Shown here: positions 10,836 through 21,035 of the stretch, one piece after another
Layout: every line of letters starts with the position of its first letter
Position numbering within the stretch: the stretch's first letter is position 1
Source: Pictodentalium vernedei
Lineage: Eukaryota > Mollusca > Scaphopoda > Dentaliida > Dentaliidae
Direction: 5' to 3'
Length of the DNA: 64,000 bases
NCBI GenBank assembly: GCA_031216915.1
Contig: CM062297.1
Location: forward strand, 369,099,704-369,163,703
The notes under the pieces: model-generated
Told to the model about the DNA's origin: nothing
What the model saw: the letters and a program-made list of their open reading frames with translations, nothing else
The model's database searches: none
Program-made: the position numbers and the translations under genes

Positions 10836-11386
10836 GGTTCACACTTAGCCTCAGCCAGTCGTTATCTATATTATGAGAAGGTCTCTAAAGTTGTGTATTG
10901 CACATTCTGTAATGTTTTATAATTTTCTACCATTTGTCTGGCTGTCTCACAAACCGCTTTTAGACAAATTAGTTTTACATCTCCTGTCAGTAATGTTACA
11001 ACAAGTCCTTTCAATTATTCATTTTCATAAGAGTTTTTCTTAATTTCGGGCGAGAAAAAAAGATCATGTCTTTTTTATCCACTTGCATCATCGTTTGATG
11101 ACTGCTAACCTATTTTAATAAAATACTGACAATCACCCATATTTTTGTAGACATATTGTCGCTCAAGTAATTAATTGATCTCCGATAGAACAAAATGGAG
11201 TGGTCCGATAAAATGCCACAACGGATATTCCCAGATGCATTTTGGGCGATTTCCATTTCCTGATTTCGTTACCTTTTACAGGCAATAGTTTTAAAATTTG
11301 AGGAGCGGTTAATTCCTCGTTCAGTCCCTCCCTATAATGTTTGTGTCACCACCTTTTTAAACTAGACACAGTACTCTTAACCCTTG
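10836..11386. other. No recognisable feature
   Basis: AT-rich sequence without supported genes or matches elsewhere in the window. Confidence 0.5.
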
Positions 11387-11609
11387 TTAACCCCTGGAAA
11401 CCGCGAGGCCGCTTTTCCGGTCCAGCAACATAATCTTCATAATTTCATTAAGTAGGATGACAGCTAAGTTAATGTGTGGAGTAGTTCAATCAATATTGAG
11501 CTTCACGTTGAAAATATTAATTGCTCCAACCACAAATAATGAATATGGACTCTTCTGATTGCTGCTATTGAACCGCCATGGAAGATACTACCGGGGTTCA
11601 AATGGTTAA
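11387..11609. mobile_element. piggyBac-like MITE (family M2), degraded copy
   Basis: Flanked by TTAA on both sides (TTAACCCCTGGAA ... TTCAAATGGTTAA). The inner CACGTTGAAAATATTAATTG and AATATGGACTCTTCT stretches match the better M2 copies at 51.2 and 59.4 kb. Confidence 0.75.
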
Positions 11610-12359
11610 GATTGTTTAAGTAGACCAGTGCAAATTCATTCCAGGGTTCGTACGCCACTCATGTAAATGGAAAAATACTAGAAAATGAACAAAACGGCTT
11701 TCAAATCAAGGAACATCACGTGACAATGCCTGTTTGGAGTGGTACTGGAAATTCGCGGGGTAATTATTCTCGCAGTTGTGTGCTGTGCCTATTTTGGTGG
11801 AACCCTTTCTATTCTATTCGGATAAATGTAGTTAATGAAAAGTGTAAAGAAATTCTATATTTTAATGGAATAAACAAATGAAATAATAGAAAGGGAATCA
11901 TTCTGTCAGTTCACGGGGAATGCGCATTCTTCCATTTGTGGTTTGAGAAGCCCGAATCGTGTGTGTGGTTAGCGTCGGTAGTTGCTATTTGGTGGCTCCT
12001 CATCCAAACTTGACCTGTAAGACTGTAAATAATTTCTTGGACGCACCACAACAAACTTGGTCTGTACGACTGTAAATACTTTCTTGAGCATACCAAAACC
12101 AAAGTTATTTTTCGACCTTAACGTTCAAGTTTGGACAAAACGGCATCGAACGAAATATACAGTTTATGACTATGAGGTAATATGGTATTGTATGGTTTTA
12201 CTATAAATAACATTCCCATGCAACTGAAAAGTTCTAGAATTTTCGTCATTACAGGTGCAATACTGGACTTTAAATAAGAACAATATGCTCCAACCCTGTT
12301 GTACGTCGATCGTTCACATTGAACGAAAGGGGTTGGCGATTTTCCGTTTGCCTGAATAC
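11610..12359. other. No gene; short 52-bp tandem duplication
   Basis: ACCTGTAAGACTGTAAATAA..TTCTTG at 12010-12045 recurs as TCTGTACGACTGTAAATAC..TTCTTG at 12061-12095. Otherwise unremarkable AT-rich sequence. Confidence 0.5.
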
Positions 12360-12628
12360 CAGAGCTGAAACGGTTAACCGACTAATCGATTAATCGATGA
12401 TCAACATCTTGATCGATCCAAAACGTAATTGATCGATTAACCGTTACTTTTGACCTACTGTATTGTATGGGTTAACAAAGGAACAAACTTGCTCCAAAAC
12501 AGGCAAACATTGTCAAACCGACTCACATCAATTATATGAGACAGAGTAAAGCATGCAAGTTACTTGCTGACACACTTGTTTACTTGCATGCTCATCATAC
12601 TGTGTCAGTAGCTGGAAAATGGTCATTC
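12360..12628. repeat. CGATTAATCG-rich repeat, left part
   Basis: GGTTAACCGACTAATCGATT and GATCGATTAACCGTTA form inverted words at 12372-12445, with TTAATCGGTTAATC again at 12930. The repeat appears split by the MITE at 12629. Confidence 0.45.
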
Positions 12629-12876
12629 TTAACCCTTTACCCATTGCGGGTAGCAGACGATACTTCCAAAATAAATTCATGAATTACTAAAAATTTTCAA
12701 TTTTTGTCTCAAAATTTAGCTTATGACCCTCATTAGAACGTACTCAACGGACTCGTTCCAATGGGGGTCATAAGCTATGTTTTTGAAACAGAAATTGAAA
12801 ACATAATAAATTTGAATGGAGATTTTTGTATATAGGCCTAGTCGGTTTTGTTTGTTACGTTGGGTAAAGTGTTCAA
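12629..12876. mobile_element. piggyBac-like MITE (family M1), variant copy
   Basis: Begins TTAACCCTTTACCCATTGCG and ends GGGTAAAGTGTTCAA (degraded right end). The centre reads TTATGACCC..CATTAG..GGGGGTCATAAGC as an imperfect palindrome. Confidence 0.75.
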
Positions 12877-13420
12877 GCTGTAAATCATCAAAGGTATGGC
12901 AGTTATTCAGATATCTATTTGGACAAGTGATTAATCGGTTAATCAAGGTTTATCCACGTGGTTATCATCTCACTCTTTGCACTAATACCGATGTAGGCCT
13001 GTAACTTTTGCCTTTTTCTTTCTTAAAAAATTTTTTAAAAAAGGTTACGTGGAAAAGGGTGTTCTGAACAAAGTTAACATAACACTTTTCCAGATCGTCT
13101 CAAATTCTAATTTTTATCTTACAAGTGAAAACGTCTACACAAAATACAAATCTGTATTGAGAGTAGCAACCGCGCGAGCGATCATTCGACCCAGAAAGAA
13201 AACGTTTTTTACTAGCAATCGTCGAAAACTGATTACACATGTCGAAACACACAGCTGAAACACATCTATAACTTCAGAGAAAACAATCAATGGGGATTAC
13301 GTCATGCATAGCGCAAAAACGCAATGTTATAACGTCATAACATTATAAATTATATTCTAATACAATTACTATAAATCCCGAAATTTGATTGGTTAATCAA
13401 TAAAATTTGCGACAGTGAAA
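12877..13420. other. No gene supported
   Basis: Holds the right part of the CGATTAATCG repeat (about 12905-12960). The rest is AT-rich with short frames lacking recognisable content. Confidence 0.45.
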
Positions 13421-13621
13421 TCGGCGTTACCTATCGGAAATTTTGTGTTTTCAAAAACTATTTCAGGAAAGTCAAGATGTATTCGTGGGCGTTCTATTTT
13501 CGTTCCATTTTGGAGTCATCATTGACTACCGTATCCAAGGTAAACAAACGCTGTGAACGCGTTTACTTGCTGTAAAAAAAAAAAACGTTTTCTATCTTTC
13601 TTTTAATTAACTATAATTAAT

Positions 13622-13858
13622 ATGGATGAAGTTGGAAAGTTTAATATTAATGTGGAAGAGGTTTGGCAGAGACTGCAGAGTAATGAAATGAGTGTTGAAA
13701 AAACTGATTTCGACAGGCTTAACGGCAACCGTGTGGAACCAGTCAGCGATATTATAATATAATTTATAAATAAATAGTGATTTTTCGTACGATGAGGAAT
13801 TTATGGACGCTTTGTGCGAAATAGAAAACCAAAATTCTGACAACTGGCAATAATAATT
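13622..13858 (+). other. Short protein-like frames, unrecognised
   Basis: An ATG frame at 13622-13762 encodes MDEVGKFNINVEEVWQRL... (46 residues). About 14 bases further a second frame reads SDFSYDEEFMDALCEIENQN.. to a stop at 13850. Both are acidic and look coding rather than random, but I recognise no family. A comparable short acidic frame lies at 53229 inside a foldback element, which hints at mobile-element exons. Confidence 0.3.
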
Positions 13859-13870
13859 TTTATTGTTCAA

Positions 13871-14430
13871 GGCTAAATATTTCTGACCGATCCGCTAGCA
13901 ATGTTAAAACATCGACTTCAAGTGCAAGCGGTCCTTTCATTTTCTAATTTGTTACCTGCGTTCGTGGCACCAACATGTACAGCTACAGAAACGCGTTCAC
14001 CACTGAGAGAGGTGAACTATTCGTTCTGCAACAATTATGTTATTACCAGTAGCCCAATTCCACAAGGCATCACTTCTCACAAACAGTTTGAAATGAACAA
14101 CTGTTCTGTAACCATAAGTAGTTATTACGGTTAAACAAGGGCTTCCAATCAAAGATCTCAAATTTTTTAACTTTAATGGTAAATCTTCGAGTGCTTTCCG
14201 ACTCCGACTGAAACATCACAAGGTGAACTCTAAACTTTGAACAGGGAAAACAGCTGGCGTATTTTGTTTTCAGATTGTCACAAACATTTAAACATGATAA
14301 ATGTTGTTAGTACAAATATAAATATATTTTGTTATTGATGATAAAATAACTAAAACGTTTGGAACTATTTGTATTGTAGCAGCGTAAAATATATTTCGTG
14401 ATTTGGTTCGAAACTCCCAAATGACGTCAC
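13871..14430. other. No recognisable feature
   Basis: AT-rich. One 77-residue open frame at 13901-14134 shows no recognisable domain. Confidence 0.45.
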
Positions 14431-14530
14431 GAAGACTGTATTTTTAGATTTAAATTGTTGTCTTCAACAAGGCGTTGTTTTATAGTTGGGAGATCAAATA
14501 CTATCTCCGTTTTCTGCCGAATTATATTAG

Positions 14531-14702
14531 AATGGGGATAACTATGTTGTATTTGATTGTTTGGGGCCGTACACGATGGTTTTACTGTCGCAAATATCCG
14601 TTTTACCGGCTCCGCTAACGCGTCGCCGGCAAAACTCAATTTGCGACAGTAAAACCATCGTTTACGGCCCCAAACAATCAAATACAACACAGTTATCCCC
14701 CA
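14531..14702. repeat. Composite foldback, hairpin 1
   Basis: GGGGATAACTATGTTGTATT ... CTGTCGCAAA (14533-14593) is inverted in TTTGCGACAG ... AACACAGTTATCCCC (14639-14700). The arms are about 60 bp and nearly perfect, with a ~45-bp GC-rich loop. Confidence 0.9.
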
Positions 14703-14704
14703 AG

Positions 14705-14836
14705 TGATGAGTTGACGGTAACATGGTCTGAGGTTTGCGGCTCGGAGCTTATGTTCAACCGAGACGCAAAGCGTCGAGGTTGAACATACGCTCCGAGCCG
14801 CAAACCTCAGACCATGTTACCGCCAACTCATCACAA
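14705..14836. repeat. Composite foldback, hairpin 2
   Basis: TGATGAGTTGACGGTAACAT..GTTCAACC is inverted in GGTTGAACATACGCTCC..CAACTCATCA. The arms are about 57 bp with a ~17-bp loop. One arm is shared with the second copy of this element at 36005-36072. Confidence 0.9.
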
Positions 14837-14839
14837 TAA

Positions 14840-15300
14840 CGTACACGGTCCAATAAGACACTACCCGTAGCCCAAAACCTACACCGTGAAACACCAGAGT
14901 CTTATTTACTAAACTTGTGATCGTTAAAAGTTGCCTTGTTCAACTTTTAACGATCACAAGTTTAGTAAATAAACCTCTCGTGTACTCCACGACGGCACTG
15001 GATGAATAATCTATAAACCAGATAAAATCATTCCATCTCAGTTCAAATCGTAAATCGGTTTGTAATTTAAACGACACTCCATCCGGAACACCATCTGCTG
15101 CAGGTGTGAAAAATCCAGAAAAATGAAGCGGCTTGCTTGTCACTCCGTTGATGAAGCAATTACGAAACGGGCGACGTCATTTCAAATATTTCGCGTTGTG
15201 ACGTCAGACGGTAACATATGCTTCTGGTGCCGTAAACATAAAAGAAACTACGCCAGCTCTCATCCAATCAGATGGTGGCGAGGATTTTACTCTTATTGGA
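14840..15300 (+). repeat. Composite foldback element, body, copy 1
   Basis: Together with hairpin 3 this body matches the reverse complement of 35530-36000 along its length, including CAAATCGTAAATCGGTTTGT and TTTCAAATATTTCGCGT. No open frame is shared, so it is a non-autonomous element. Confidence 0.8.
14897..14975. repeat. Composite foldback, hairpin 3
   Basis: TTATTTACTAAACTTGTGAT..AAAAGTTG and CAACTTTTAACGATCACAAG..TAAATAA form a near-perfect stem of about 36 bp with a small loop. It is repeated at 35875-35950. Confidence 0.9.
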
Positions 15301-15420
15301 ACATAACATAACATTTATTAACATAAAACATCCTCTACAGAACAGTATGGCGAGGATTTTACTCTTATTGGAACATAACATAACATTTATTAACATAAAA
15401 CATCCTCTACAGAACAGTAT
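15277..15420. repeat. Tandem duplication, 2 x 72 bp
   Basis: The segment from GGCGAGGATTTTACTC to CTACAGAACAGTAT is present twice in a row (15277-15348, 15349-15420) without visible differences. It starts inside the end of the foldback element and includes AATAAA on the minus strand, next to a LINE 3' fragment. The lack of divergence indicates a recent event. Confidence 0.92.
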
Positions 15421-15489
15421 GCGAGAATATACAAGTAACTTGAACAAAAATATTACTCAGAGCATTTCAATTTTATCCACCAATTTTCC

Positions 15490-16030
15490 ATGATCAAAGT
15501 TTTATACTATTAATTAATTTGATACGTGAAAGAACGTGGAGATGTGACCAGAATTCCGAAACACTTCACTGAACATATCATAATCGTCTGGCGTAAAAAT
15601 CCCAGATCACGCCGCTGCAGATTTTTGAGCATAAACTGGGGGTTCTATTTTCAAATATAAATTTTGAATTGCTCATATTTACTCAGATCACAAAAACCGT
15701 CGATCTCACATTTGGTCAAAAGAAATAGTTCTGATCAAAGCTCGGAATAATGTGTACACTCCATCAGAAAATGGTATTCGTTTTCTATTTTTCCAGAGTT
15801 AGTTTCACAGTGAGTACATGTCCTGTCAATAACAGGCTTCGGCGGTTGATAATGTCGTCCTTTCTCAATAACTAACTTATTGTTGCTGATGCGAAGTTTA
15901 GTGAAAGTTTCCCGGTCTTCTGTCGAGTTCGTTTCCACTAAGTACGTTTCCATTGAATTGTCATTTTTAAACAACCTACAAGTTCTCAGTTTATTATCGC
16001 CATTCGTTTTGCAATCCTCAAACATTGACT
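15490..16030 (-). pseudogene. LINE 3' fragment (C-terminal region of a non-LTR retroelement protein)
   Basis: A minus-strand frame at 15735-16025 encodes TKLRISNNKLVIEKGRHYQP..RTCTHCETN..IENEYHFLMECTHYSEL. The order S-N-K-L-x-I-E-x-G-R, C-x2-C, E-x-E-Y-H-F-L-x-x-C-x-x-Y is typical of the region after the reverse transcriptase in many invertebrate CR1/Rex-like LINEs. Nothing of the catalytic domain remains upstream, and the frame is lost below 15735. Confidence 0.75.
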
Positions 16031-16574
16031 TTTTGAAGGTGTTTTCGTGTAACGAGGCAGGTCGTAAAAATCACGGAAAATCGCTGTTATGAAAAATATT
16101 TTATTATCTGGACGTATGTAGCGAGTCCGAAGGTTGAGTTTGAAACATCGATCCTTGCAGTCGACGAGAGCCAGCAGTGGTAATGATACGGTAACATTAA
16201 TACCGCCCCTAGAAGAATGGTTGAAAGCCCAACATGTAAGCTGCCCGAGACGCAGTCGAATGGTCGCTAAAAATATAGAAAGCTGATCATTTGTCCTATG
16301 ATGGGAGAGGGACACAAATAAACAATAATGCCCAACAATATACGGTGTGGAGAACAATGTGATGGGGGGGGGGGGGGGGGGGGGTGGGGGGGTGGTCAGG
16401 AAAACTACGACGTGGGGGTGAGTTGGTGGTTTCAAAGTGTCAAAACATTTATTCCTCAACTCATGTAATTTGTTTCATTATCCATATTTATGACGAAGGT
16501 TGCCTCCCAAATATGCTCCGCATGATATAAATCTGTCCCAATACCTCGGATGGAGCACTGTGAACAGATTTCGC
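16031..16574. other. No gene; poly(G) tract
   Basis: Contains G tracts at about 16363-16391. Open frames across the tract are artefacts of the homopolymer. Confidence 0.5.
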
Positions 16575-16577
16575 GGA

Positions 16578-16692
16578 CGTGACAACTGTTACTCATTCCC
16601 AGTTCCTTATACGAAATTCGTTATCAACCGATTTTATCGGTTGATAACGAATATCGAACAAGTAACTGGAAATAAGTAACGGTTGTCACGGC
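16578..16692. repeat. Foldback MITE
   Basis: CGTGACAACTGTTACTCATT ... GTTATCAACCGATT and its inverted partner AATCGGTTGATAAC ... AGTAACGGTTGTCACG. It is nearly palindromic over 113 bp. Confidence 0.85.
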
Positions 16693-16699
16693 CACATTT

Positions 16700-17170
16700 T
16701 CTCTCTTTTATTTGGGTTAATGTCACTGGAAGTAGTGTTGAGACAGGGTTGGTGTTTGTTGGAAATCTGAAAAAAATTACTGAACTGTATTTTGAAAATG
16801 TGCATGTAGATGGTAATTCCTAAAATTGTTTTGCCATTTGACTTAGTATGGCCCATAATCACATTCACAGAATGTTAATTAAACTAAACAAAACCACGCC
16901 TGGTGACATAAATCAGCTATGTTTGACTGGTGGCCTTGACGCTGTTTCATCCAAGATGTCCTCAGTATTTTCATCCTGTTTTTTTGCACAAGGACACAGG
17001 TGTCTAACTCAGCTTCGTGATAGATAGCTGGATGAAATTTTATATTATTTAATGCAACAGAAAAGATAGGAATAAACAGGAATAGAAATCAATAAATGAA
17101 TGTGTGCTTAAACTGAGTACAAAAGAAAACCGTGTTCCCACTTTTGAGGATAATGTGTAAGTGCATATGT
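16700..17170 (-). repeat. F4 dispersed repeat fragment
   Basis: GTCACTGGAAGTAGTGTTGA..GTTGG..TTTTGAAAATG matches 33005-33095, same orientation. No coding content. Confidence 0.6.
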
Positions 17171-17176
17171 ACGGAT

Positions 17177-17303
17177 TTACACTCAAAAACGAGTTGAGTT
17201 AAAAATCTACTGGGTTGAGTGAATATGAACCCATTTGGTTTCATATTCGCTCAATCCATTTTATTTGGGTTAATTTTTAACCCGGTGGATTTTAGAGTAT
17301 GTT
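17177..17303. mobile_element. Palindromic MITE with TA-type ends
   Basis: Starts TACACTCAAAAAC and ends ATTTTAGAGTAT. The inner halves (GAGTTAAAAATC..TGGGTTGAGTGAATATGA / TCATATTCGCTCAATCCA..) pair. TA-flanked ends of this type are common in Tc1/mariner MITEs; that assignment is inference. Confidence 0.65.
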
Positions 17304-17423
17304 AGTGTCACATATTCTAATGCGATCAAGAATGTGTGTTCATATCTTGTACTGCCATTACTAAACAGAAAAACGTGACATCAACGAAGAAGGTTCCATC
17401 TTGTGCTTATTGCTGTGGTGTCA

Positions 17424-18124
17424 CCCCAACAAGACAAATCCCAACAAGATGAATTGGTAAAATATCCCAACAAGACGATCCCAACAAGACGATCCCAACA
17501 AGATGAATCCCAGCAAGACATTTTTTCTCATCAAATATGGGGGAAGTTCACTTTAAAAAGAACGTCTACTTTACAATGCATGCTATTTGAAGCATAGGGT
17601 TTTATTTTAGGATTTTATTTTATGCATGTGTTTGGGAGTTTTGTTGATAAAAAAGATACAAAAAAAAAAATAATAAACTCGCAAATAGCGTCTTATAACA
17701 AAGCGTGGCGCCTCTGTTAACTGGTAGTGTGCTAAGTTTAGTTTAGTTGTCAAAATCTTGTTCACATATTATTGCCTTGTTACAATTAATGGTACCCTCC
17801 CATTAATTGTAACAAGGCAAAATACATCCAGACTTAATAATATTACATCAAAAATTAATTGAAGTACATCCACAGAATATGACGCTCTGGTATCCGCACT
17901 TCAGGATATAGCACAAAATTGGCTTCCAGTACTCAACCAGTTAATTGAAATCTCTTTGTCCAAAAAGTAAACCATGTTAGCAGTTTATGATGGAAAACTT
18001 CAAAATAAAGCAGTTTATGATGGAAAACTTCAAAATAAATGGGTACATGGTCATTTTAATTAAATTCGTTTTGCTATGATGACGATTTTCGACATTCGTC
18101 TGGTTGGGATTCGTCTTGTTGGGA
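17424..18124 (+). mobile_element. F2 element, copy A (ends made of tandem 15-mers)
   Basis: The left end has six tandem variants of CCCAACAAGACGAAT (17424-17520). The right end carries ATTCGTCTTGTTGGG in inverted form (18096-18124). A central hairpin, GCCTTGTTACAATTAATGG.. with its inverse, lies at 17774-17818. No transposase. Copy B is at 34124-35046. The repeated 15-mer resembles subterminal transposase-binding repeats; that role is inference. Confidence 0.85.
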
Positions 18125-18660
18125 AAAAAACATTGCTGTAGCTCTGCAATCTGCAATCTTAAATATCTCTATAAACGTGTCAGTCAACGTGATAAAAGTC
18201 AAAATAACAAGTGAAAATAATTGGGGCGAATCTTTTTGTTCTTATAGTCTTAGGATCAAAATACCAATTCTAAATTAGAGAGGGCAAGTTAATCTTCATC
18301 CATATCAAAGATAGATTTAAGCAAGTGATCTCACAGTTTTTGATTACCCAAATGTACACACACACGTTTTGTTGCTCATGCTCTCTACTAACGTGTGTCA
18401 TTTAAAACAAGAACTGGACAACCGCCCTAGGCATACCCCAGACCCATTGCATACCAACCGGTGTAACATTATCCAAGCTGAGTCGGACAGACAGAAAATT
18501 TAGTTATTAATGACAAAAGTGCCATAATGTTGGCATTATTTCTTATCGTGTGCCTCAAAGAGTATGCTAAACAGAAATGCACGTAAGATATCAGGAAAAT
18601 TCAAATATCTATATATATATATTGATGGCGTTGTATTCTACAATCAGCTCTCGAAGGGAT
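18125..18660. other. No recognisable feature
   Basis: AT-rich, with a short (AT)n stretch near 18610 and no supported gene. Confidence 0.5.
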
Positions 18661-18665
18661 TGAGG

Positions 18666-18818
18666 ATATTATAAGTTATCTCCGACAACATGTATGGTGT
18701 ATGGAGATTTAATACCTGGATGTCGATTTTTAAACACCGAGCCGGAGGCGAGGTGTTTAAATGAGACATCCAGGTATTAAATCTCCATATACCATACATG
18801 TTGGCGGAGATAACGTTT
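18666..18818. repeat. Long near-perfect hairpin
   Basis: GTTATCTCCGACAACATGTA..ACCTGGATGTC and GACATCCAGGT..TACATGTTGGCGGAGATAAC form arms of about 55 bp around a 40-bp loop that is itself partly palindromic (TTTAAACACC..GGTGTTTAAA). Confidence 0.92.
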
Positions 18819-19530
18819 TTGTCCCTTTTGAAACACAAAAGAAACATAGTGTAAACAAATTTGTGGACGCGTTTCTCACGCTCCGCAATCAGTTGGACAA
18901 AACACGTGAATAATTGTTCTGTTTTTACAAACACAAAAGACAACAGATAGAGTTACATCCCTTTCCCTTGGAAACGCGTAAACATATCGGCTATTTTGTT
19001 ATTAGATTTGCTCTTATTTCATTTTTCTCGAGTTGTTTGATTTAAATATTCGACTATTTAATTTATAATAGCAAAATATGATCGAATTGTCAGAAATCTG
19101 ATGATATTGGTGACTATTTTCAGGTTTTTTGATTCAATTTTTATATCGAGGCGAGCAAAAGTGGAAAGCTTTCATTTAAACTATATACCCCCCCCCCCCC
19201 CCCCCCCGATCCGATGTTTCGCGTGCGCTTATACCCTGGATGTTGCACGCTCTCATATGCCTTGGTTGTTGGGTGCAGATCAAATGGTTTCGCGAACCGG
19301 AGACGCTCATGGACAGTGTGGGGCAAGCCCCTGTCGACTCTCAGCAATGACTGTGTGTAATTTTTTTTTCTTTCTTACATGTCCGGGCGAGGTAAAGGAG
19401 GAAGAAGTTGAGGTACTCAGCGGCGTCTATGACTCCGGCGGGTCTTCTTTTGAGGAGGTGGCCGTGATGGAGAGATCACTGTAGGTGGTCTTGTTCGTGT
19501 AAGCGGACTAGTGGACTGGCTGGGATGAAA
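18819..19530. other. No gene supported; poly(C) tract
   Basis: Contains a C tract at about 19190-19207. A 127-residue plus-strand open frame crosses it but reads through the homopolymer and has no recognisable domain. Confidence 0.45.
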
Positions 19531-19569
19531 GGCCTAGTCCTCGCAGCAGATGGTGGAGTAGTGTTTACC

Positions 19570-19775
19570 TCTGTTGAAGTGAGCAGCTAAACGTTGTAGA
19601 GCATCTGGGCACCTGACTGTAGATTTCCGTAGTTCTTTGTGATGCTGGCCATGTATGGTACTTGACCCATTAGGAACTTTCGGTGGCCTTCGTCCCTGAA
19701 CTGCATCCCTATGAGGGCTTCCACAGACTCCGCGGCGCTCACCCCCAGATGCACCCTTTGCCATGTCTATTTGTC
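19570..19775 (-). other. Possible exon-like segment, unrecognised
   Basis: One minus-strand frame reads WQRVHLGVSAAESVEALIGM..FRDEGHRKFLMGQVPYMAS.. to a stop at about 19590. It looks coding in composition, but the overlapping frame is also open (76 residues), so neither is proven. No family recognised. Confidence 0.2.
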
Positions 19776-20161
19776 CAAGGCGTTCTGACCAATAAAAAGA
19801 CAGAATTTATCGGGATATAGCGACAAACCGGATTACACACACACATTCATTCGTCCATCCATTATTCCATTCATCCGTCTGAGTATATAAGTCAACAAAT
19901 TTTAGTTGGATCATCCATGTTTTATTTCGTAATTATTCTTTGTGTACAGGAATTGCAGTCATCTTGACAATTCCAACAATATGCATGAGAAAGTTTGGAT
20001 AGCAGATATTAGAATCCAGGAGAAGTGGATGTTAAACAAAAATGGTGAAAAAAAGCAGGTAGGGCTGGATGGATTTGAAAAGTGTGACACGTTGTGTCTG
20101 CAAATTTCTTCCCGGCCCCGCCCCAACAGAATAAGTATTTTTGTGCGACTTATATCACGTC

Positions 20162-20339
20162 TTAACCCTTTGAAACCGAAAGGCCATTTTCCGATTCAGA
20201 GTCATAGTAGACAGTTTCTCGGTATATGTGGCTGCACGTTGAAAATATTGATTGGTCTTTCCCATCTAACGAATATAGACTCTACCAGTTGATGGATCTG
20301 ATCTGGCATGGAATATACCATCGGGGTTCAAAGGGTTAA
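20162..20339. mobile_element. piggyBac-like MITE (family M2), short copy
   Basis: TTAACCCTTTGAAACC ... GGTTCAAAGGGTTAA with TTAA at both ends. Half of the central palindrome (GCTGCACGTTGAAAATATTG) remains, and the copy is 178 bp instead of about 240. Confidence 0.85.
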
Positions 20340-20375
20340 ACGGTAAAAGAATTCATGATAGGCTTCCTTATAAGA

Positions 20376-20505
20376 ATTAGTGTGTTGGGGAGTTTGACAA
20401 TTGCTCGCCGCTGCTCGTTGGTTCTTTCTGGGTCCACCGGCTTCCTCCATCCGTAAAGCCTGGTCGTCGAAAGTGTCGTTAAACTCCAATAAATAAATAA
20501 ATAAT
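20376..20505 (+). mobile_element. SINE family S, 3' fragment
   Basis: GTGTTGGGGAGTTTGACAAT..CTCGCCGCTGCTCG.. to CCAATAAATAAATAAATAA matches the last third of the complete copies. Confidence 0.8.
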
Positions 20506-20674
20506 TCGGTATTTAACGACATGTTCAACAGCCAGGGTAGATGTATCAATGGTAGTATCCAGAGAGTCAATCAGAAGCAGTCAGTAAACGTCAGCCGTTG
20601 CAGTTTCCAAATTTATCGAAGAGGAGCTTCCGTTTGCTTCGCATTGTCACAATGATGTGTAATATGAACGTCTT

Positions 20675-21035
20675 GGGGCGCGGTGGCTCAGTAGGTAGAG
20701 GTGCAGGCTGCAAGCCGAGAGGTCCTCGGTTCGAATCCCACCTGCGGCAATCGCGTTGTGTCCTTGGGCAAGACACTTTACCCACATTCCCCACGTGGGG
20801 GCACGGTGACGCTGTGTACTAAGGCGTACTACACGTCGATGGTGCACCTGTCTTCAACCAATGCTAACCCTGCTTGTGTTGCGTTAGTATGTTGGGAGCT
20901 GACAGTTGCTCGCCGTTGCTCGGTGGTTCTCTCCGGGTACTCCGGCTTCCTCCACCCGTAAAACTGTCGAGGTCATGATTAGCCATTGTGCAGAAATATG
21001 TGACCTTAAACACCAATACATAATAAATAAATAAA
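20675..21035 (+). mobile_element. tRNA-derived SINE (family S), complete copy with TSD
   Basis: The reference copy: tRNA head with A box TGGCTCAGTAGGT and B box GGTTCGAATCC, a body of about 270 bp, and a tail of ATAAATAA units. GAACGTCTT stands directly before the head (20666-20674) and after the tail (about 21039-21047), a 9-bp target-site duplication. It is transcribed by RNA polymerase III in such families and non-coding. Confidence 0.93.

Noticed and set aside
16363-16400. 157-residue open frame across the G tract (15986-16459)
   Set aside because: The frame runs through a homopolymer as poly-Pro and shows no domain on either side; on this strand it only overlaps the edge of a LINE fragment.
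19101-19484. 127-residue plus-strand open frame
   Set aside because: Crosses a poly(C) tract as a proline run, with no recognisable content; the opposite strand looks at least as coding.
20675-20750. A functional tRNA gene
   Set aside because: A and B boxes are present, but the cloverleaf cannot be completed (no proper acceptor stem or anticodon arm pairing seen) and the sequence is the SINE head in every copy.
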